From positions 1-18,981 of the forward strand of contig WRMR01000025.1 of the NCBI GenBank assembly GCA_009776995.1: DNA of 18,981 nt. Reading direction: 5' to 3'. The DNA comes from Planctomycetaceae bacterium. Lineage in GTDB: Bacteria > Planctomycetota > Planctomycetia > Pirellulales > Thermoguttaceae. A model generated the notes under the pieces. That model ran no database searches, was not told the DNA's origin, and was given only the letters and a program-made list of their open reading frames with translations. Positions 1 through 6,786 of the stretch are shown here, in pieces (position 1 is the first letter of the stretch; each line of letters starts with the position of its first letter). The translations under genes were made by a program, and so were the position numbers.

Positions 1-380
1 CCTACATCATGTTTTATGTCGCGCTGATCTACTTCTTCTGTTACTTCTGGACGGCCATTACGTTCAATCCGAAGGACATGTCGGAGAACCTCAAAAATCA
101 CGGAACATTTATTCCGGGCTACCGACCGGGGCGTCGCACGGCGGATTTCCTCGAAAAGGTGATGATTCACATCACTTATGTCGGTGCGTCGTTCCTCGCG
201 ATCATCGCCATTATCCCGAACATCATTTCGGAAACGATGGGCGTCAGTTTTGTCGTGTCCAGCTTTTTCGGCGGGACAGGTTTGCTCATTGCCGTCAGTG
301 TGGCTATCGACCTGATTGATAAAATCGACAGCCACCTCGTCATGCGGAATTACAAGGGGCTGATCGACAAACGCGGGTAG
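1..380 (+). CDS. secY: SecY preprotein translocase subunit, 3' end (partial)
   Basis: This is the C-terminal part (about 126 residues, reading codons from base 3) of SecY, the central channel of the Sec translocon in the cytoplasmic membrane. Visible family hallmarks are an FCYFWTAITFNP stretch followed by DMSENLKNHGTFIPGYRPG, the conserved cytoplasmic loop between the last transmembrane helices, and then two hydrophobic helices (around THVGASFLAIIAII-like and GTGLLIAVSVAIDLI segments) and the short basic C-terminal tail ending KGLIDKRG. The 5' end lies outside the window. It is followed by adk and map, the usual spc-operon order, with a 162-nt gap before adk. Identification is secure; only the length upstream is unknown. 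Confidence 0.95.
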   Translation, partial: YIMFYVALIYFFCYFWTAITFNPKDMSENLKNHGTFIPGYRPGRRTADFLEKVMIHITYVGASFLAIIAIIPNIISETMGVSFVVSSFFGGTGLLIAVSVAIDLIDKIDSHLVMRNYKGLIDKRG

Positions 381-410
381 TAAATTAATATTGTCATCAT
401 TCACATTTTG

Positions 411-515
411 TTCACCACGAAGAAAATGAAGTGACACGAAGGTTATGTATTGAAAAAAACACGCAGTAGCGATTGCGGTGTGACCGTCCAATTTCATGTG
501 CACTTTCGTGGTGAA
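411..515. repeat. Inverted repeat TTCACCACGAA in the secY-adk gap
   Basis: An exact 11-bp arm, TTCACCACGAA at 411-421, is matched by its reverse complement at 505-515, separated by 83 bases. It fills most of the 162-nt secY-adk gap. The spacing is long for a terminator and no T-run follows. It may be a pair of copies of a dispersed intergenic repeat, or a long-range stem in the polycistronic mRNA. Seen directly; function unknown. Confidence 0.5.
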
Positions 516-542
516 AAAATGTTTGAAAATGGAAATTGAATT

Positions 543-1100
543 ATGCGGATTGTTTTTATCGGCCCGCCTGGTGCAGGCAAGGGAACCCAAGCGGAAAAAA
601 TCATCGCGAAATACGCGACGGCACACCTTTCGACCGGGGACATGTTGCGTGCCGCACGCGACGCCCAAACGGAAGTTGGCGTCAAGGCGGAAAAGTATAT
701 GTCGAGCGGTCAGCTTGTCCCCGATGATATTTTGATTGCCATGATTTCCGAGCGGCTCCAGCAGGCTGACTGCCAGGCCGGTTACCTGCTCGACGGCTTC
801 CCGCGAACGATAGCCCAGGCGGAAGCACTGGATGAAATGCTTGAGCAAAACAACACGCCGCTTGATGTGGTCCTTGAATTGCAAGTACCGGAAGATGAAC
901 TTTTCAAACGTCTTGCCGGCCGGGGTCGTGCCGATGACAAGCCGGAAGTCATACGCGAACGTCTGGTCGCCTACACAAAACAGACCAGTCCGTTGCTTGA
1001 GTATTACAGTGGCAAAGGCTTGCTCCAATCCGTCAACGGTTTGGGGAGCGTCGAAGAGATTTTCGCACAAATTGAAACCCAACTCGACTGTTACAAGTAA
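543..1100 (+). CDS. adk: Adenylate kinase, short (LID-reduced) form
   Basis: Adenylate kinase catalyses ATP + AMP = 2 ADP in the cytoplasm and sets the adenylate energy charge. The 185-residue protein opens with MRIVFIGPPGAGKGT, the P-loop at residues 7-15 with K13. LSTGDMLRAA (29-38) forms the AMP-binding region and DGFPRT (84-89) the signature segment. Between RLAGRGRADDKPEVIRERL (123-141) the LID domain is reduced to a short loop and lacks the four-cysteine zinc knuckle, as in short bacterial forms. It lies between secY and map as in many spc operons. The start is the ATG preceding the P-loop strand; only a weak GGAAA-type ribosome site is visible upstream, which is common in planctomycetes. 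Confidence 0.96.
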   Translation: MRIVFIGPPGAGKGTQAEKIIAKYATAHLSTGDMLRAARDAQTEVGVKAEKYMSSGQLVPDDILIAMISERLQQADCQAGYLLDGFPRTIAQAEALDEMLEQNNTPLDVVLELQVPEDELFKRLAGRGRADDKPEVIRERLVAYTKQTSPLLEYYSGKGLLQSVNGLGSVEEIFAQIETQLDCYK

Positions 1101-1133
1101 TTCATGATGACATGACCGCTTGCAGGTACTTTT

Positions 1134-1949
1134 GTGATCACGCTGAAGTCAAAACGTGAAATTGCCAAAATGCGCAAGGCCGGGCTGTTGGTCTGGTACG
1201 CCCACCAGATCGGTGCGGCGTTGGTGCGACCGGGAATTACAACCGGCGAAATCGACGAAAGGATGGAACGTTTTTTTTTGGATTATGGGGCGCAGCCGCT
1301 TTTCAAAGGTGTGCCGGGAAAAGTCCCGTTTCCAGCGACCTGTTGCATTTCGGTCAACGAAGAGGTCGTCCACGGCATCCCGGGCAAGCGAGTTCTCAAG
1401 AACGGCGACATTGTCAGCATTGACACCGGTTGCCGAATCGACGGCTGGTGTGGTGACGCTGCCGTGACGCATCCTGTGGGAAGGGTTTCCGCCGATGTTC
1501 AAAAACTTCTCGACGTGACGATGAGGGTGCTTCAGATTGCCATTGACGCGATTCCCCAATGCGAGTACTGGAGCCAGGTCGCCAAATTGATGGAGGACGA
1601 AGTCATCAAACACGGTTTTTCCGTGGTCGAAAGTCTGGTCGGACACGGAATTGGCCGCGAATTGCACGAAGCTCCACAGGTCCCCAATTATGTCAGTACG
1701 GAAATGTTTCGAGTGGGCGGCGATTTCAGATTGCAACCCGGGTTGGTGATTGCTGTTGAACCGATGGTCAACATGGGGGTAAAACGAGTCGCTGTACAAA
1801 AAGACCATTGGACCATGTCAACGGTCGATCGTAAGCCGAGTGCCCATTTTGAACACACACTCGCTGTGACGGAGAAAGGTGTGCAAATTTTGACGGATGC
1901 TCCTGAACCCGGAGAAGAACGTTTCGATATTCAAAAGTATTTGACGTAA
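1134..1949 (+). CDS. map: Type I methionine aminopeptidase
   Basis: This cytoplasmic enzyme removes the initiator methionine from nascent proteins. The 271-residue sequence has the full pita-bread metal site: D97 (in VSIDTG), D108 (WCGDAAV), H171 (GHGIGRELHEAP), E209 (IAVEPMV) and E240 (AHFEHTLAVTEKG), plus H80 (VVHGIP) and H178 near the substrate. There is no N-terminal zinc/SH3 extension, so it is the simple type Ia form. The start chosen is GTG at 1134, because the sequence immediately after it (ITLKSKREIAKMRKAG) aligns with the family's usual first residues. It follows adk by 33 nt. infA, often next in this operon, is not present downstream. Confidence 0.95.
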   Translation: MITLKSKREIAKMRKAGLLVWYAHQIGAALVRPGITTGEIDERMERFFLDYGAQPLFKGVPGKVPFPATCCISVNEEVVHGIPGKRVLKNGDIVSIDTGCRIDGWCGDAAVTHPVGRVSADVQKLLDVTMRVLQIAIDAIPQCEYWSQVAKLMEDEVIKHGFSVVESLVGHGIGRELHEAPQVPNYVSTEMFRVGGDFRLQPGLVIAVEPMVNMGVKRVAVQKDHWTMSTVDRKPSAHFEHTLAVTEKGVQILTDAPEPGEERFDIQKYLT

Positions 1950-1982
1950 AAACTTGCCGGTGATTCAGGTAAACACCACTTG

Positions 1983-2004
1983 TTGCCATAAAATACGATG
2001 GCAA
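1983..2004 (+). other. Hairpin TTGCCAT/ATGGCAA downstream of map
   Basis: A perfect 7-bp stem (1983-1989 with 1998-2004) with an 8-base loop lies 33 nt after the map stop codon. It is followed shortly by a TTTT run (at about 2011-2014), so a weak terminator or partial attenuator is possible. This 296-base gap between map and rpmJ contains no convincing coding sequence; the only other signal is the weak promoter-like pair at 2088-2115. Confidence 0.35.
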
Positions 2005-2087
2005 ATCCGGTTTTGAGCGTCCCGCGAAAGTCAAGGATAACTTCGACGATTTTCACCATTTTTCCTGTAGAAACATCGGTGGGGGGC

Positions 2088-2115
2088 TTGTCAAAACGCC
2101 GTTGGGGGATAAGTT
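2088..2115 (+). promoter_or_regulatory. Possible weak promoter ahead of rpmJ
   Basis: TTGTCA (2088-2093) and TAAGTT (2110-2115) are separated by 16 bases; an alternative -10, TATTAT at 2115-2120, would be too far away. It lies 130 nt upstream of rpmJ in an unusually long gap, which would make sense for an internal promoter of the rpmJ-rpsM-rpsK-rpsD-rpoA-rplQ block. The match is modest and could be chance. Confidence 0.22.
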
Positions 2116-2245
2116 ATTATCTTCCAATTAGTATGAATCGCGTTCATGTATTCTCGCGTTATTGTACATTAGTTTGATACTTTTAACATGAGTATCGCGT
2201 TTCGTTGCCCGTGTTTCAGTACGATTTGCGAAGAGGAAATATGTC

Positions 2246-2359
2246 ATGAAAATCAGATCAAGTGTAAGAAGAATTTGTGAAAATTGCAAAGTCGTACGGC
2301 GACGTGGCAAAATTTTTGTCATTTGTGTCAACCCGCGTCATAAGCAACGCCAGGGTTGA
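2246..2359 (+). CDS. rpmJ: Ribosomal protein L36 (bL36), zinc-binding
   Basis: A 37-residue protein, MKIRSSVRRICENCKVV followed by RRRGKIFVICVNPRHKQRQG, matches bL36 along its entire length. It is a tiny zinc-ribbon protein of the large ribosomal subunit. The zinc ligands C11, C14, C27 and H32 are all present, so this is the zinc-containing version, and the basic HKQRQG end is the family signature. The start ATG at 2246 has a GAGGAAA ribosome site about ten bases upstream. It sits directly before rpsM, as in most bacteria. Confidence 0.96.
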   Translation: MKIRSSVRRICENCKVVRRRGKIFVICVNPRHKQRQG

Positions 2360-2429
2360 TTGTTATGTTTTTGCTGTGTTGCAAATGCTAATGAATTGAC
2401 ATTTTTGACTGTAGCTGGAGAGTTGATCA

Positions 2430-2813
2430 ATGCCCCGTTTGCTTGGTGTGGACATCCCAAATAATCGTGCCGCTGTCGTTTCGCTGACTTACCTGTTTGG
2501 AGTGGGGCCGCATACGGCTCGCGAGCTTTGCCGCAAGGCCAATATCAACCCAACCGTCAAAGCGAGAGACCTGCGGGAAGATGAAGTGGCGCGTCTGGCT
2601 GTCTTGTTGGACAATGAGTACATTGTCGAAGGCCAGCTTCGCCGCCAGGTCAATCAAAATATCGCCCGACTTCGAGAAATTGCCTGTTATCGCGGCTTGC
2701 GGCACCGGAAAGGTTTGCCGGTTCGTGGCCAGCGAACGAAAACCAACGCGCGGACTCGCAAAGGTCCCAAAAAGACCGTGGCGGGGAAAAAAGGCGTCAA
2801 AGACCTCCGCTAA
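2430..2813 (+). CDS. rpsM: Ribosomal protein S13 (uS13)
   Basis: S13 binds the head of the 30S subunit and contacts the P-site tRNA and the large subunit. The 127-residue protein shows the family pattern throughout: MPRLLGVDIPNN at the start, the helix-hairpin-helix segment LTYLFGVGPHTARELCRKANI (19-39), the long central helices with LRREVNQNIARL-like sequence (70-82), and the basic tail RGLRHRKGLPVRGQRTKTNARTRKG that threads into the ribosome. GGAGAG lies about ten bases before the ATG. It is the first gene of the alpha-operon block (rpsM-rpsK-rpsD-rpoA-rplQ). Confidence 0.97.
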   Translation: MPRLLGVDIPNNRAAVVSLTYLFGVGPHTARELCRKANINPTVKARDLREDEVARLAVLLDNEYIVEGQLRRQVNQNIARLREIACYRGLRHRKGLPVRGQRTKTNARTRKGPKKTVAGKKGVKDLR

Positions 2814-2882
2814 CTTTTTATCGCCTGGAATTTGAAATACTAATCATTCACAAGCAACGTTTTGAGATGATTCAGCCTCATT

Positions 2883-2887
2883 GGGAG
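2883..2887 (+). promoter_or_regulatory. Ribosome binding site that decides the rpsK start
   Basis: GGGAG lies 11 bases upstream of GTG at 2899. An in-frame TTG at 2881 would overlap this site, so the GTG start is preferred. Confidence 0.6.
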
Positions 2888-2898
2888 TAAGTTTTCAC

Positions 2899-3282
2899 GT
2901 GGCCAAGACAGCAAAAAAACGCAAGACAAAACGTAATGTATCAGCGGGAGTTGCGCATATTAAAGCGACTTTCAACAACACGATTGTGACCATCACCGAC
3001 GTCAAAGGCGATGTCCTGTGTTGGGCGACTTCCGGGACCAGCGGATTCAAGGGCAGTCGCAAAAGCACGCCTTTCGCAGGTATGATGGCCGCGCAACAGG
3101 TTGCGGAAAAAGCACTCAAATTCGGCATGAAAGAGGTGGAAGTTCGCGTCAAAGGGCCGGGAAGCGGTCGTGAAAACGCGATCACTGGCTTGCAGCAAGG
3201 CGGATTGGTGATCAAGTCGATTGAAGACGTAACCCCGTTGCCTCATAACGGTTGCAGGCCTGCAAAACGCAGGAGAGTTTAG
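2899..3282 (+). CDS. rpsK: Ribosomal protein S11 (uS11)
   Basis: S11 sits on the 30S platform and helps form the mRNA exit path. The 127-residue product begins MAKTAKKRKTKRNVSAG and continues with VAHIKATFNNTIVTITD, the uS11 signature, WATSGTSGFKGSRKSTPFA, and a C-terminal GRENAITGLQQGG stretch ending HNGCRPAKRRRV. The length is normal. The frame stays open six codons upstream to a TTG at 2881, but the GTG at 2899 gives the canonical MAK start and has a properly spaced GGGAG ahead of it. It lies between rpsM and rpsD. Confidence 0.96.
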   Translation: MAKTAKKRKTKRNVSAGVAHIKATFNNTIVTITDVKGDVLCWATSGTSGFKGSRKSTPFAGMMAAQQVAEKALKFGMKEVEVRVKGPGSGRENAITGLQQGGLVIKSIEDVTPLPHNGCRPAKRRRV

Positions 3283-3292
3283 TGTTTTTTTG

Positions 3293-3318
3293 TTCACCTC
3301 CGGGAATCGTAAGGTGAA
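3293..3318 (+). other. Hairpin with T-run after rpsK (possible attenuator)
   Basis: TTCACCT (3293-3299) pairs with AGGTGAA (3312-3318) over a 12-base loop, followed two bases later by CGTTTTTC. The layout resembles a weak intrinsic terminator placed between rpsK and rpsD, which could trim downstream expression. The stem is short and AT-containing, so confidence is low. Confidence 0.3.
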
Positions 3319-3393
3319 ACGTTTTTCGAGTTGATGGTCAGGACGCCTTTTTCATAACAGATATTTGCAGGTAGAGCTGGAGAAAGAATCAAA

Positions 3394-4026
3394 ATGGCCC
3401 GCATATTAGGTGCTGTTTGCAGAAAATGTCGTCGGGAAGGGATGAAACTCTTCCTGAAAGGTTCGCGTTGCAATACGGATCGTTGTGCTTTTCAACGACG
3501 CCAGACTCCGCCGGGGATGCATGGTTTGCAGTCCCGACGAAACAAAATGACCGATTACGGCATTCACCTCCGTGAAAAGCAAAAAGTCAAAATCTTTTAC
3601 GGTGTTCTCGAAAAGCAGTTTCGCAAATATTTTGACATGGCCGACCGGGCCAAAGGCAATACCGGTACGAATTTGATGAGCATTTTGGAGTGCCGCCTTG
3701 ACAATGTGATCTATCGGCTTGGTTTTGGGGCATCGCGTGCCCAGTCTCGCCAGTTGATTTCGCACGGACACATTTTGGTCAACGGGCATCGGGTGAATAT
3801 TGCCAGTTACCTCGTCCGACCCGGTGATGCCATCTCGCTCAAAAACAAAAAGAAGATCATTGAAATGGTCAAAGCGACCATACAGGAAACAGGAACCAAT
3901 ATTCCTGAATTTCTTGTTCGCACCGAGGGGGATATCCCGCAAGGTGTCATGCTCAGGAAACCCGTCCCGGAAGATGTCTCCATCATTGTTCAGCCGCAGC
4001 TCATCGTGGAGCTTTGTTCGAAGTAG
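3394..4026 (+). CDS. rpsD: Ribosomal protein S4 (uS4), zinc-containing form
   Basis: S4 nucleates assembly of the 30S 5' domain and often acts as translational repressor of the alpha operon. The 210-residue protein begins MARILGAVCRKCRREGMKLF and carries C9, C12, C26 and C31, a CxxC...CxxxxC zinc site typical of the 'C+' version of S4. The S4 RNA-binding domain follows (about residues 93-155: LECRLDNVIYRLGFGASRAQ, then LISHGHILVNGHRVNI and YLVRPGDAISLK). The C-terminal region IPQGVMLRKPVPEDVS is normal. GGAGAAAG precedes the ATG. It sits between rpsK and rpoA, so S4 autoregulation would be expected, though no E. coli-type pseudoknot could be identified by eye. Confidence 0.97.
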   Translation: MARILGAVCRKCRREGMKLFLKGSRCNTDRCAFQRRQTPPGMHGLQSRRNKMTDYGIHLREKQKVKIFYGVLEKQFRKYFDMADRAKGNTGTNLMSILECRLDNVIYRLGFGASRAQSRQLISHGHILVNGHRVNIASYLVRPGDAISLKNKKKIIEMVKATIQETGTNIPEFLVRTEGDIPQGVMLRKPVPEDVSIIVQPQLIVELCSK

Positions 4027-4075
4027 TGCCTTGGGGAGTTTCCCATTTGTGTGTCGCTGTCATTATGAACTCGTA

Positions 4076-4145
4076 TCGTAAGGCGGGAACTAAGGTTTTT
4101 GGCGGCGCAAAAACGTCAAAACCGGTTGCGATTTCCGCCTTGCGA
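4076..4145 (+). promoter_or_regulatory. Structured RNA in the rpsD-rpoA intergenic region
   Basis: Bases 4076-4089 pair with 4132-4145 as a 14-bp stem (two G-U wobbles: 4079-4142 and 4087-4134). Inside it, 4095-4101 (GTTTTTG) pairs with 4108-4114 (CAAAAAC) around a GCGGCG loop, and AACCGGTT at 4120-4127 is self-complementary. The structure ends 17 bases before the strong rpoA ribosome site. No T-run follows, so a terminator is unlikely. A leader-type regulatory element, processing site or protein-binding structure is inferred from pairing alone. Confidence 0.5.
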
Positions 4146-4161
4146 CGGCGTTGAAATCATC

Positions 4162-4167
4162 GGAGGT
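4162..4167 (+). promoter_or_regulatory. Strong Shine-Dalgarno that fixes the rpoA start
   Basis: GGAGGT lies 7 bases before ATG at 4175. An in-frame TTG at 4151 lies upstream of this site and would place the Shine-Dalgarno inside the coding region, so it is rejected. This is the best ribosome site in the cluster. Confidence 0.8.
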
Positions 4168-4174
4168 GGAAATT

Positions 4175-5239
4175 ATGCGTATTCGTTGGCGTGGATTGGA
4201 ACTGCCAAGTAAAGTCGTTTGTGACAAAGACACCCTGAGCCTGTTTTACGGTAAATTTGTCGTTGAACCTTTTGAACGAGGCTTTGGCATCTCCATAGGC
4301 AACAGTTTGCGCCGCGTACTCCTGTCAAGCCTGGAAGGCAGTGCCGTAACCCGGATGAAGCTGAAAGGCGCGTTGCATGAGTTTACCTCCTTGCCGGGCA
4401 TCAAGGAAGATGTCACCGAAATCGTTTTGAACGTCAAATCCCTTGTGGTTCGCTGTGCCGAAGACAAGCCAAGGCTGATTCGCATCGAAAAACATACGGC
4501 CGGTGTTGTTACGGCCGATGACATTATTGCCGATCACCAGGTCGAAATCATCAACCGCGATCATTATATTGCGACTTTGACGGCGGACGTTCCCTTTGAA
4601 CTGGAAATGGTCGTTGAAAACGGTCGCGGTTATTTGCCTGCGTCCGAACAGATGAACTCGATTCGCGACCGTGGCGACAGCATTGGATTTATCCCGCTTG
4701 ACGCGGCTTTCAGCCCGGTAACGCGTGTGCAGTATGACGTTGAGGAAACCCGTGTCGGGCAAAAAACGAATTATGACAAATTGACCATGCAAATTTGGAC
4801 GGACGGGTCGGTGCATCCTGAGTTGGCATTGGTGGAAGCCTCAAAAATCCTTCGCAAGCACCTGAACCCGTTTATCCAGTATGATCGTCTGGATACCATT
4901 GTTTATTCGAAAGCCAAGCCTTCGACATCAACGGGAATTGACCCCGCGCTGGAGGCGAAACTTGCCATGCCCCTTTCGGAACTGAATTTGTCCGTTCGTG
5001 CCATGAATTGCCTGGAAGCCGAAAGTATCAATTTTGTCCGTGATCTGGTGTCCAGGTCGGAAGACACGTTGCTTGAAGTGCGAAATTTTGGCGAAACCAC
5101 ATTGAACGAAGTCAAAGACAAACTGACGGCCATCGGGTTGCGATTGGGAATGCGATTGCCAAACCCGCCTCAGCCCCCGGCCACACAAGCACAAGCACAA
5201 GCACAAGCAACCCCGCAACAAACGCCATCGCTTTCGTAA
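4175..5239 (+). CDS. rpoA: RNA polymerase alpha subunit
   Basis: The alpha subunit dimerises to nucleate RNA polymerase assembly, and its C-terminal domain contacts promoter UP elements and activators. The 354-residue protein has an N-terminal domain with FVVEPFERGFGISIGNSLRR (the dimerisation signature), SLPGIKEDVTEIVLN, and GYLPASEQ. The C-terminal helix-hairpin-helix domain (about 262-326) carries LNLSVRAMNCLEAESI and EVRNFGETTLNEVKDKL followed by GLRLGM. A proline/glutamine-rich tail of about 28 residues follows, containing an alternating Gln-Ala run encoded by a hexanucleotide repeat. The ATG start is set by GGAGGT. It is the fourth gene of the alpha block and is preceded by a stable-looking RNA structure. 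Confidence 0.97.
   Translation: MRIRWRGLELPSKVVCDKDTLSLFYGKFVVEPFERGFGISIGNSLRRVLLSSLEGSAVTRMKLKGALHEFTSLPGIKEDVTEIVLNVKSLVVRCAEDKPRLIRIEKHTAGVVTADDIIADHQVEIINRDHYIATLTADVPFELEMVVENGRGYLPASEQMNSIRDRGDSIGFIPLDAAFSPVTRVQYDVEETRVGQKTNYDKLTMQIWTDGSVHPELALVEASKILRKHLNPFIQYDRLDTIVYSKAKPSTSTGIDPALEAKLAMPLSELNLSVRAMNCLEAESINFVRDLVSRSEDTLLEVRNFGETTLNEVKDKLTAIGLRLGMRLPNPPQPPATQAQAQAQATPQQTPSLS
5185..5208 (+). repeat. Hexanucleotide tandem repeat in the rpoA 3' end
   Basis: Four exact copies of ACAAGC encode the Gln-Ala alternation in the alpha-subunit tail. Because the unit is a multiple of three, copy-number change would alter tail length without a frameshift. Confidence 0.8.
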
Positions 5240-5283
5240 TGGTCAACCCCGTTCCTGAAAATATCTGTTGAGTTTGAATCATC

Positions 5284-5853
5284 ATGCGCCATCGAAAATC
5301 CGGTCGAAAACTTGGTCGTAACCCCAATCATCAACGTGCTTTGCTGAAAAGTTTGGCCTGCTCGCTTTTTCTTACGGAAAAACCGGAGGAATTGTATGCC
5401 GACAGTGATCCGCGTCCCAAAAAACCGGGCCGAATCGTGACCACACTCCCCAAAGCGAAGGAAGTGCGGCCGCTTGTTGAAAAGTGTGTCACAATAGCTC
5501 GCAAGGCACAAAAGCATATTCGTGAAGCCGAGTCCCTCAAAACCAATGCGGCCAGAGGCACAGACCAATGGCGGCAGTGGCGGAATAGTGAGAAATGGCA
5601 ACTCTGGAACAAGGCCATTGCCCCGGCGGTTGCCATGCGCCGGCGAATCATCCAATTGACTGGTAGCAAGGATGTCGCGACAGTATTGCTGGATATTATT
5701 GGTCCAAGATTCGAATACCGAAATGGCGGATACACTCGTATTTTGAAATTGGCAACACCGCGACTTGGTGACGCCGGTGCAAGGGCAATTCTTGAGTTTG
5801 TTGGTCAAAATGATCGTCAAAAGGAAAAAGTCGTCTCGCTCCCAACGGAATAA
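5284..5853 (+). CDS. rplQ: Ribosomal protein L17 (bL17), enlarged
   Basis: L17 lies near the peptide exit tunnel of the 50S subunit. The N terminus MRHRKSGRKLGRNPNHQRAL and the C-terminal block GPRFEYRNGGYTRILKLATPRLGDAGARAILEFV are diagnostic. At 189 residues it is much longer than the roughly 120-residue E. coli protein. Relative to that protein there are two extra segments, around residues 33-49 (EKPEELYADSDPRPKKP) and 76-115 (a charged, Trp-rich stretch with DQWRQWRNSEKWQLWNK), plus a short charged tail. No stop or frame break interrupts it. It closes the ribosomal cluster and is followed by an intrinsic terminator 40 nt later. Confidence 0.95.
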   Translation: MRHRKSGRKLGRNPNHQRALLKSLACSLFLTEKPEELYADSDPRPKKPGRIVTTLPKAKEVRPLVEKCVTIARKAQKHIREAESLKTNAARGTDQWRQWRNSEKWQLWNKAIAPAVAMRRRIIQLTGSKDVATVLLDIIGPRFEYRNGGYTRILKLATPRLGDAGARAILEFVGQNDRQKEKVVSLPTE

Positions 5854-5893
5854 GAATATCTGTACGAAATTATTTTTCTGCAAAACATTTGTT

Positions 5894-5930
5894 AAAAAGG
5901 GTTTATGCGATTTGCACAAACCCTTTTTTT
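5894..5930 (+). terminator. Intrinsic terminator of the ribosomal cluster
   Basis: AAAAAGGGTTT (5894-5904) pairs perfectly with AAACCCTTTTT (5918-5928) over a 13-base loop in which TGC/GCA can extend pairing. The stem runs into a T-tract, with a second T-tract after one A. The A-rich 5' flank also gives some capacity in the reverse direction. Confidence 0.9.
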
Positions 5931-6100
5931 ATTTTTTTTATTCTTTCATTCCCAAAAACGAACAATCTCATTATAGTAGAAAAATAAGAATTCCAGCGGC
6001 GAATTGGGCGTCGCTTGCGTATCACTGCTATCCATGAGTTGTGAGAAACGCCACGAGTGACATGATTTTCTGTGACCGTGCATTTTTGGGGTGAATGAAA

Positions 6101-6748
6101 ATGGCAAAAAATCCAAGGCAAAAACGAGTGAATCGCATTGTTGCCGCTGGTTTTGATTTTACGGCGGCGGTAAAAACGGTTTGTGAAGATATTTGTTTCC
6201 GCATTCCGGAACTGACACATATCGACATGGATCGCGTTGCCGTCAGTTTCAGCCAAACGCGCCACTCACGCAATTACGGCGTTTTCGCGTCATTGACCCC
6301 GCTCCGATTCCTCGATGGCAGGGCGTCCATGGAACACCGTGGCAAACGCTGGGCCATTCAGCGTTTCCGTTCACTGGACGGCTTTGAGTATTATTATATT
6401 CTCTATTTTTACCTGCCCCGCTTCCTAGACATGAAGCTGAGCGATAAACTGGAAACCATCATCCACGAGCTGTATCATATCAGTCCGGCATTCAATGGTG
6501 ACATCCGGCGTTTCCAGGGACGGTGCTATGCGCACGGCAATTCGCAAAAGGAATACGACGAGGTGGTTCACCGATTGAGGAAACGATGGATGTCTCTCAA
6601 TCCGCCGCCCGAAATCTGGGAGTTTTTGCGTTTCAACCACCAGGAACTGTCAGAAAAATTTGGGACGGTTTACGGCACGAAAATTCCGCCGCCGAAAATT
6701 CTTCCGGTGGTAGAAAAATCAAAACGAAAAACAAACCGCAAACCCTGA
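6101..6748 (+). CDS. Putative HExxH metallopeptidase-like protein
   Basis: A 215-residue soluble protein with no signal peptide or membrane helix. The segment LETIIHELYHISPAFNGDIRRF contains a HELYH zincin-type motif (two His and Glu at about residues 122-126 from this start), followed by GRCYAHGNSQKEYDEVV, whose His (about 145) could be a third metal ligand. The N terminus (NPRQKRVNRIVAAGFDF) and C-terminal tail (KSKRKTNRKP) are basic, suggesting nucleic-acid or ribosome proximity. It resembles the putative phage/bacterial metallopeptidase group, but the substrate is unknown. ATG at 6095 is an alternative start; 6101 is better spaced from GGGGTGA at 6088-6094. It follows the ribosomal terminator and precedes yraN by 38 nt. 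Confidence 0.75.
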   Translation: MAKNPRQKRVNRIVAAGFDFTAAVKTVCEDICFRIPELTHIDMDRVAVSFSQTRHSRNYGVFASLTPLRFLDGRASMEHRGKRWAIQRFRSLDGFEYYYILYFYLPRFLDMKLSDKLETIIHELYHISPAFNGDIRRFQGRCYAHGNSQKEYDEVVHRLRKRWMSLNPPPEIWEFLRFNHQELSEKFGTVYGTKIPPPKILPVVEKSKRKTNRKP

Positions 6749-6786
6749 CCATTTCTGTGAAACGATTGCGTTCTTTTTGCGACAAC

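Noticed and set aside
2396..2401. TTGACA-like -35 before rpsM
   Set aside because: No acceptable -10 follows at 16-18 bases, and the position inside the rpmJ-rpsM gap is better explained as ordinary spacer.
5170..5919. Minus-strand open frame across the rpoA end and rplQ
   Set aside because: It is antisense to two well-identified genes and crosses the terminator; the Cys-Ala run is simply the reverse of the ACAAGC repeat.
6523..6786. N-terminal extension of the YraN-like protein
   Set aside because: It overlaps the metallopeptidase-like gene in another frame and shows no family similarity; the conserved region begins after 6787.
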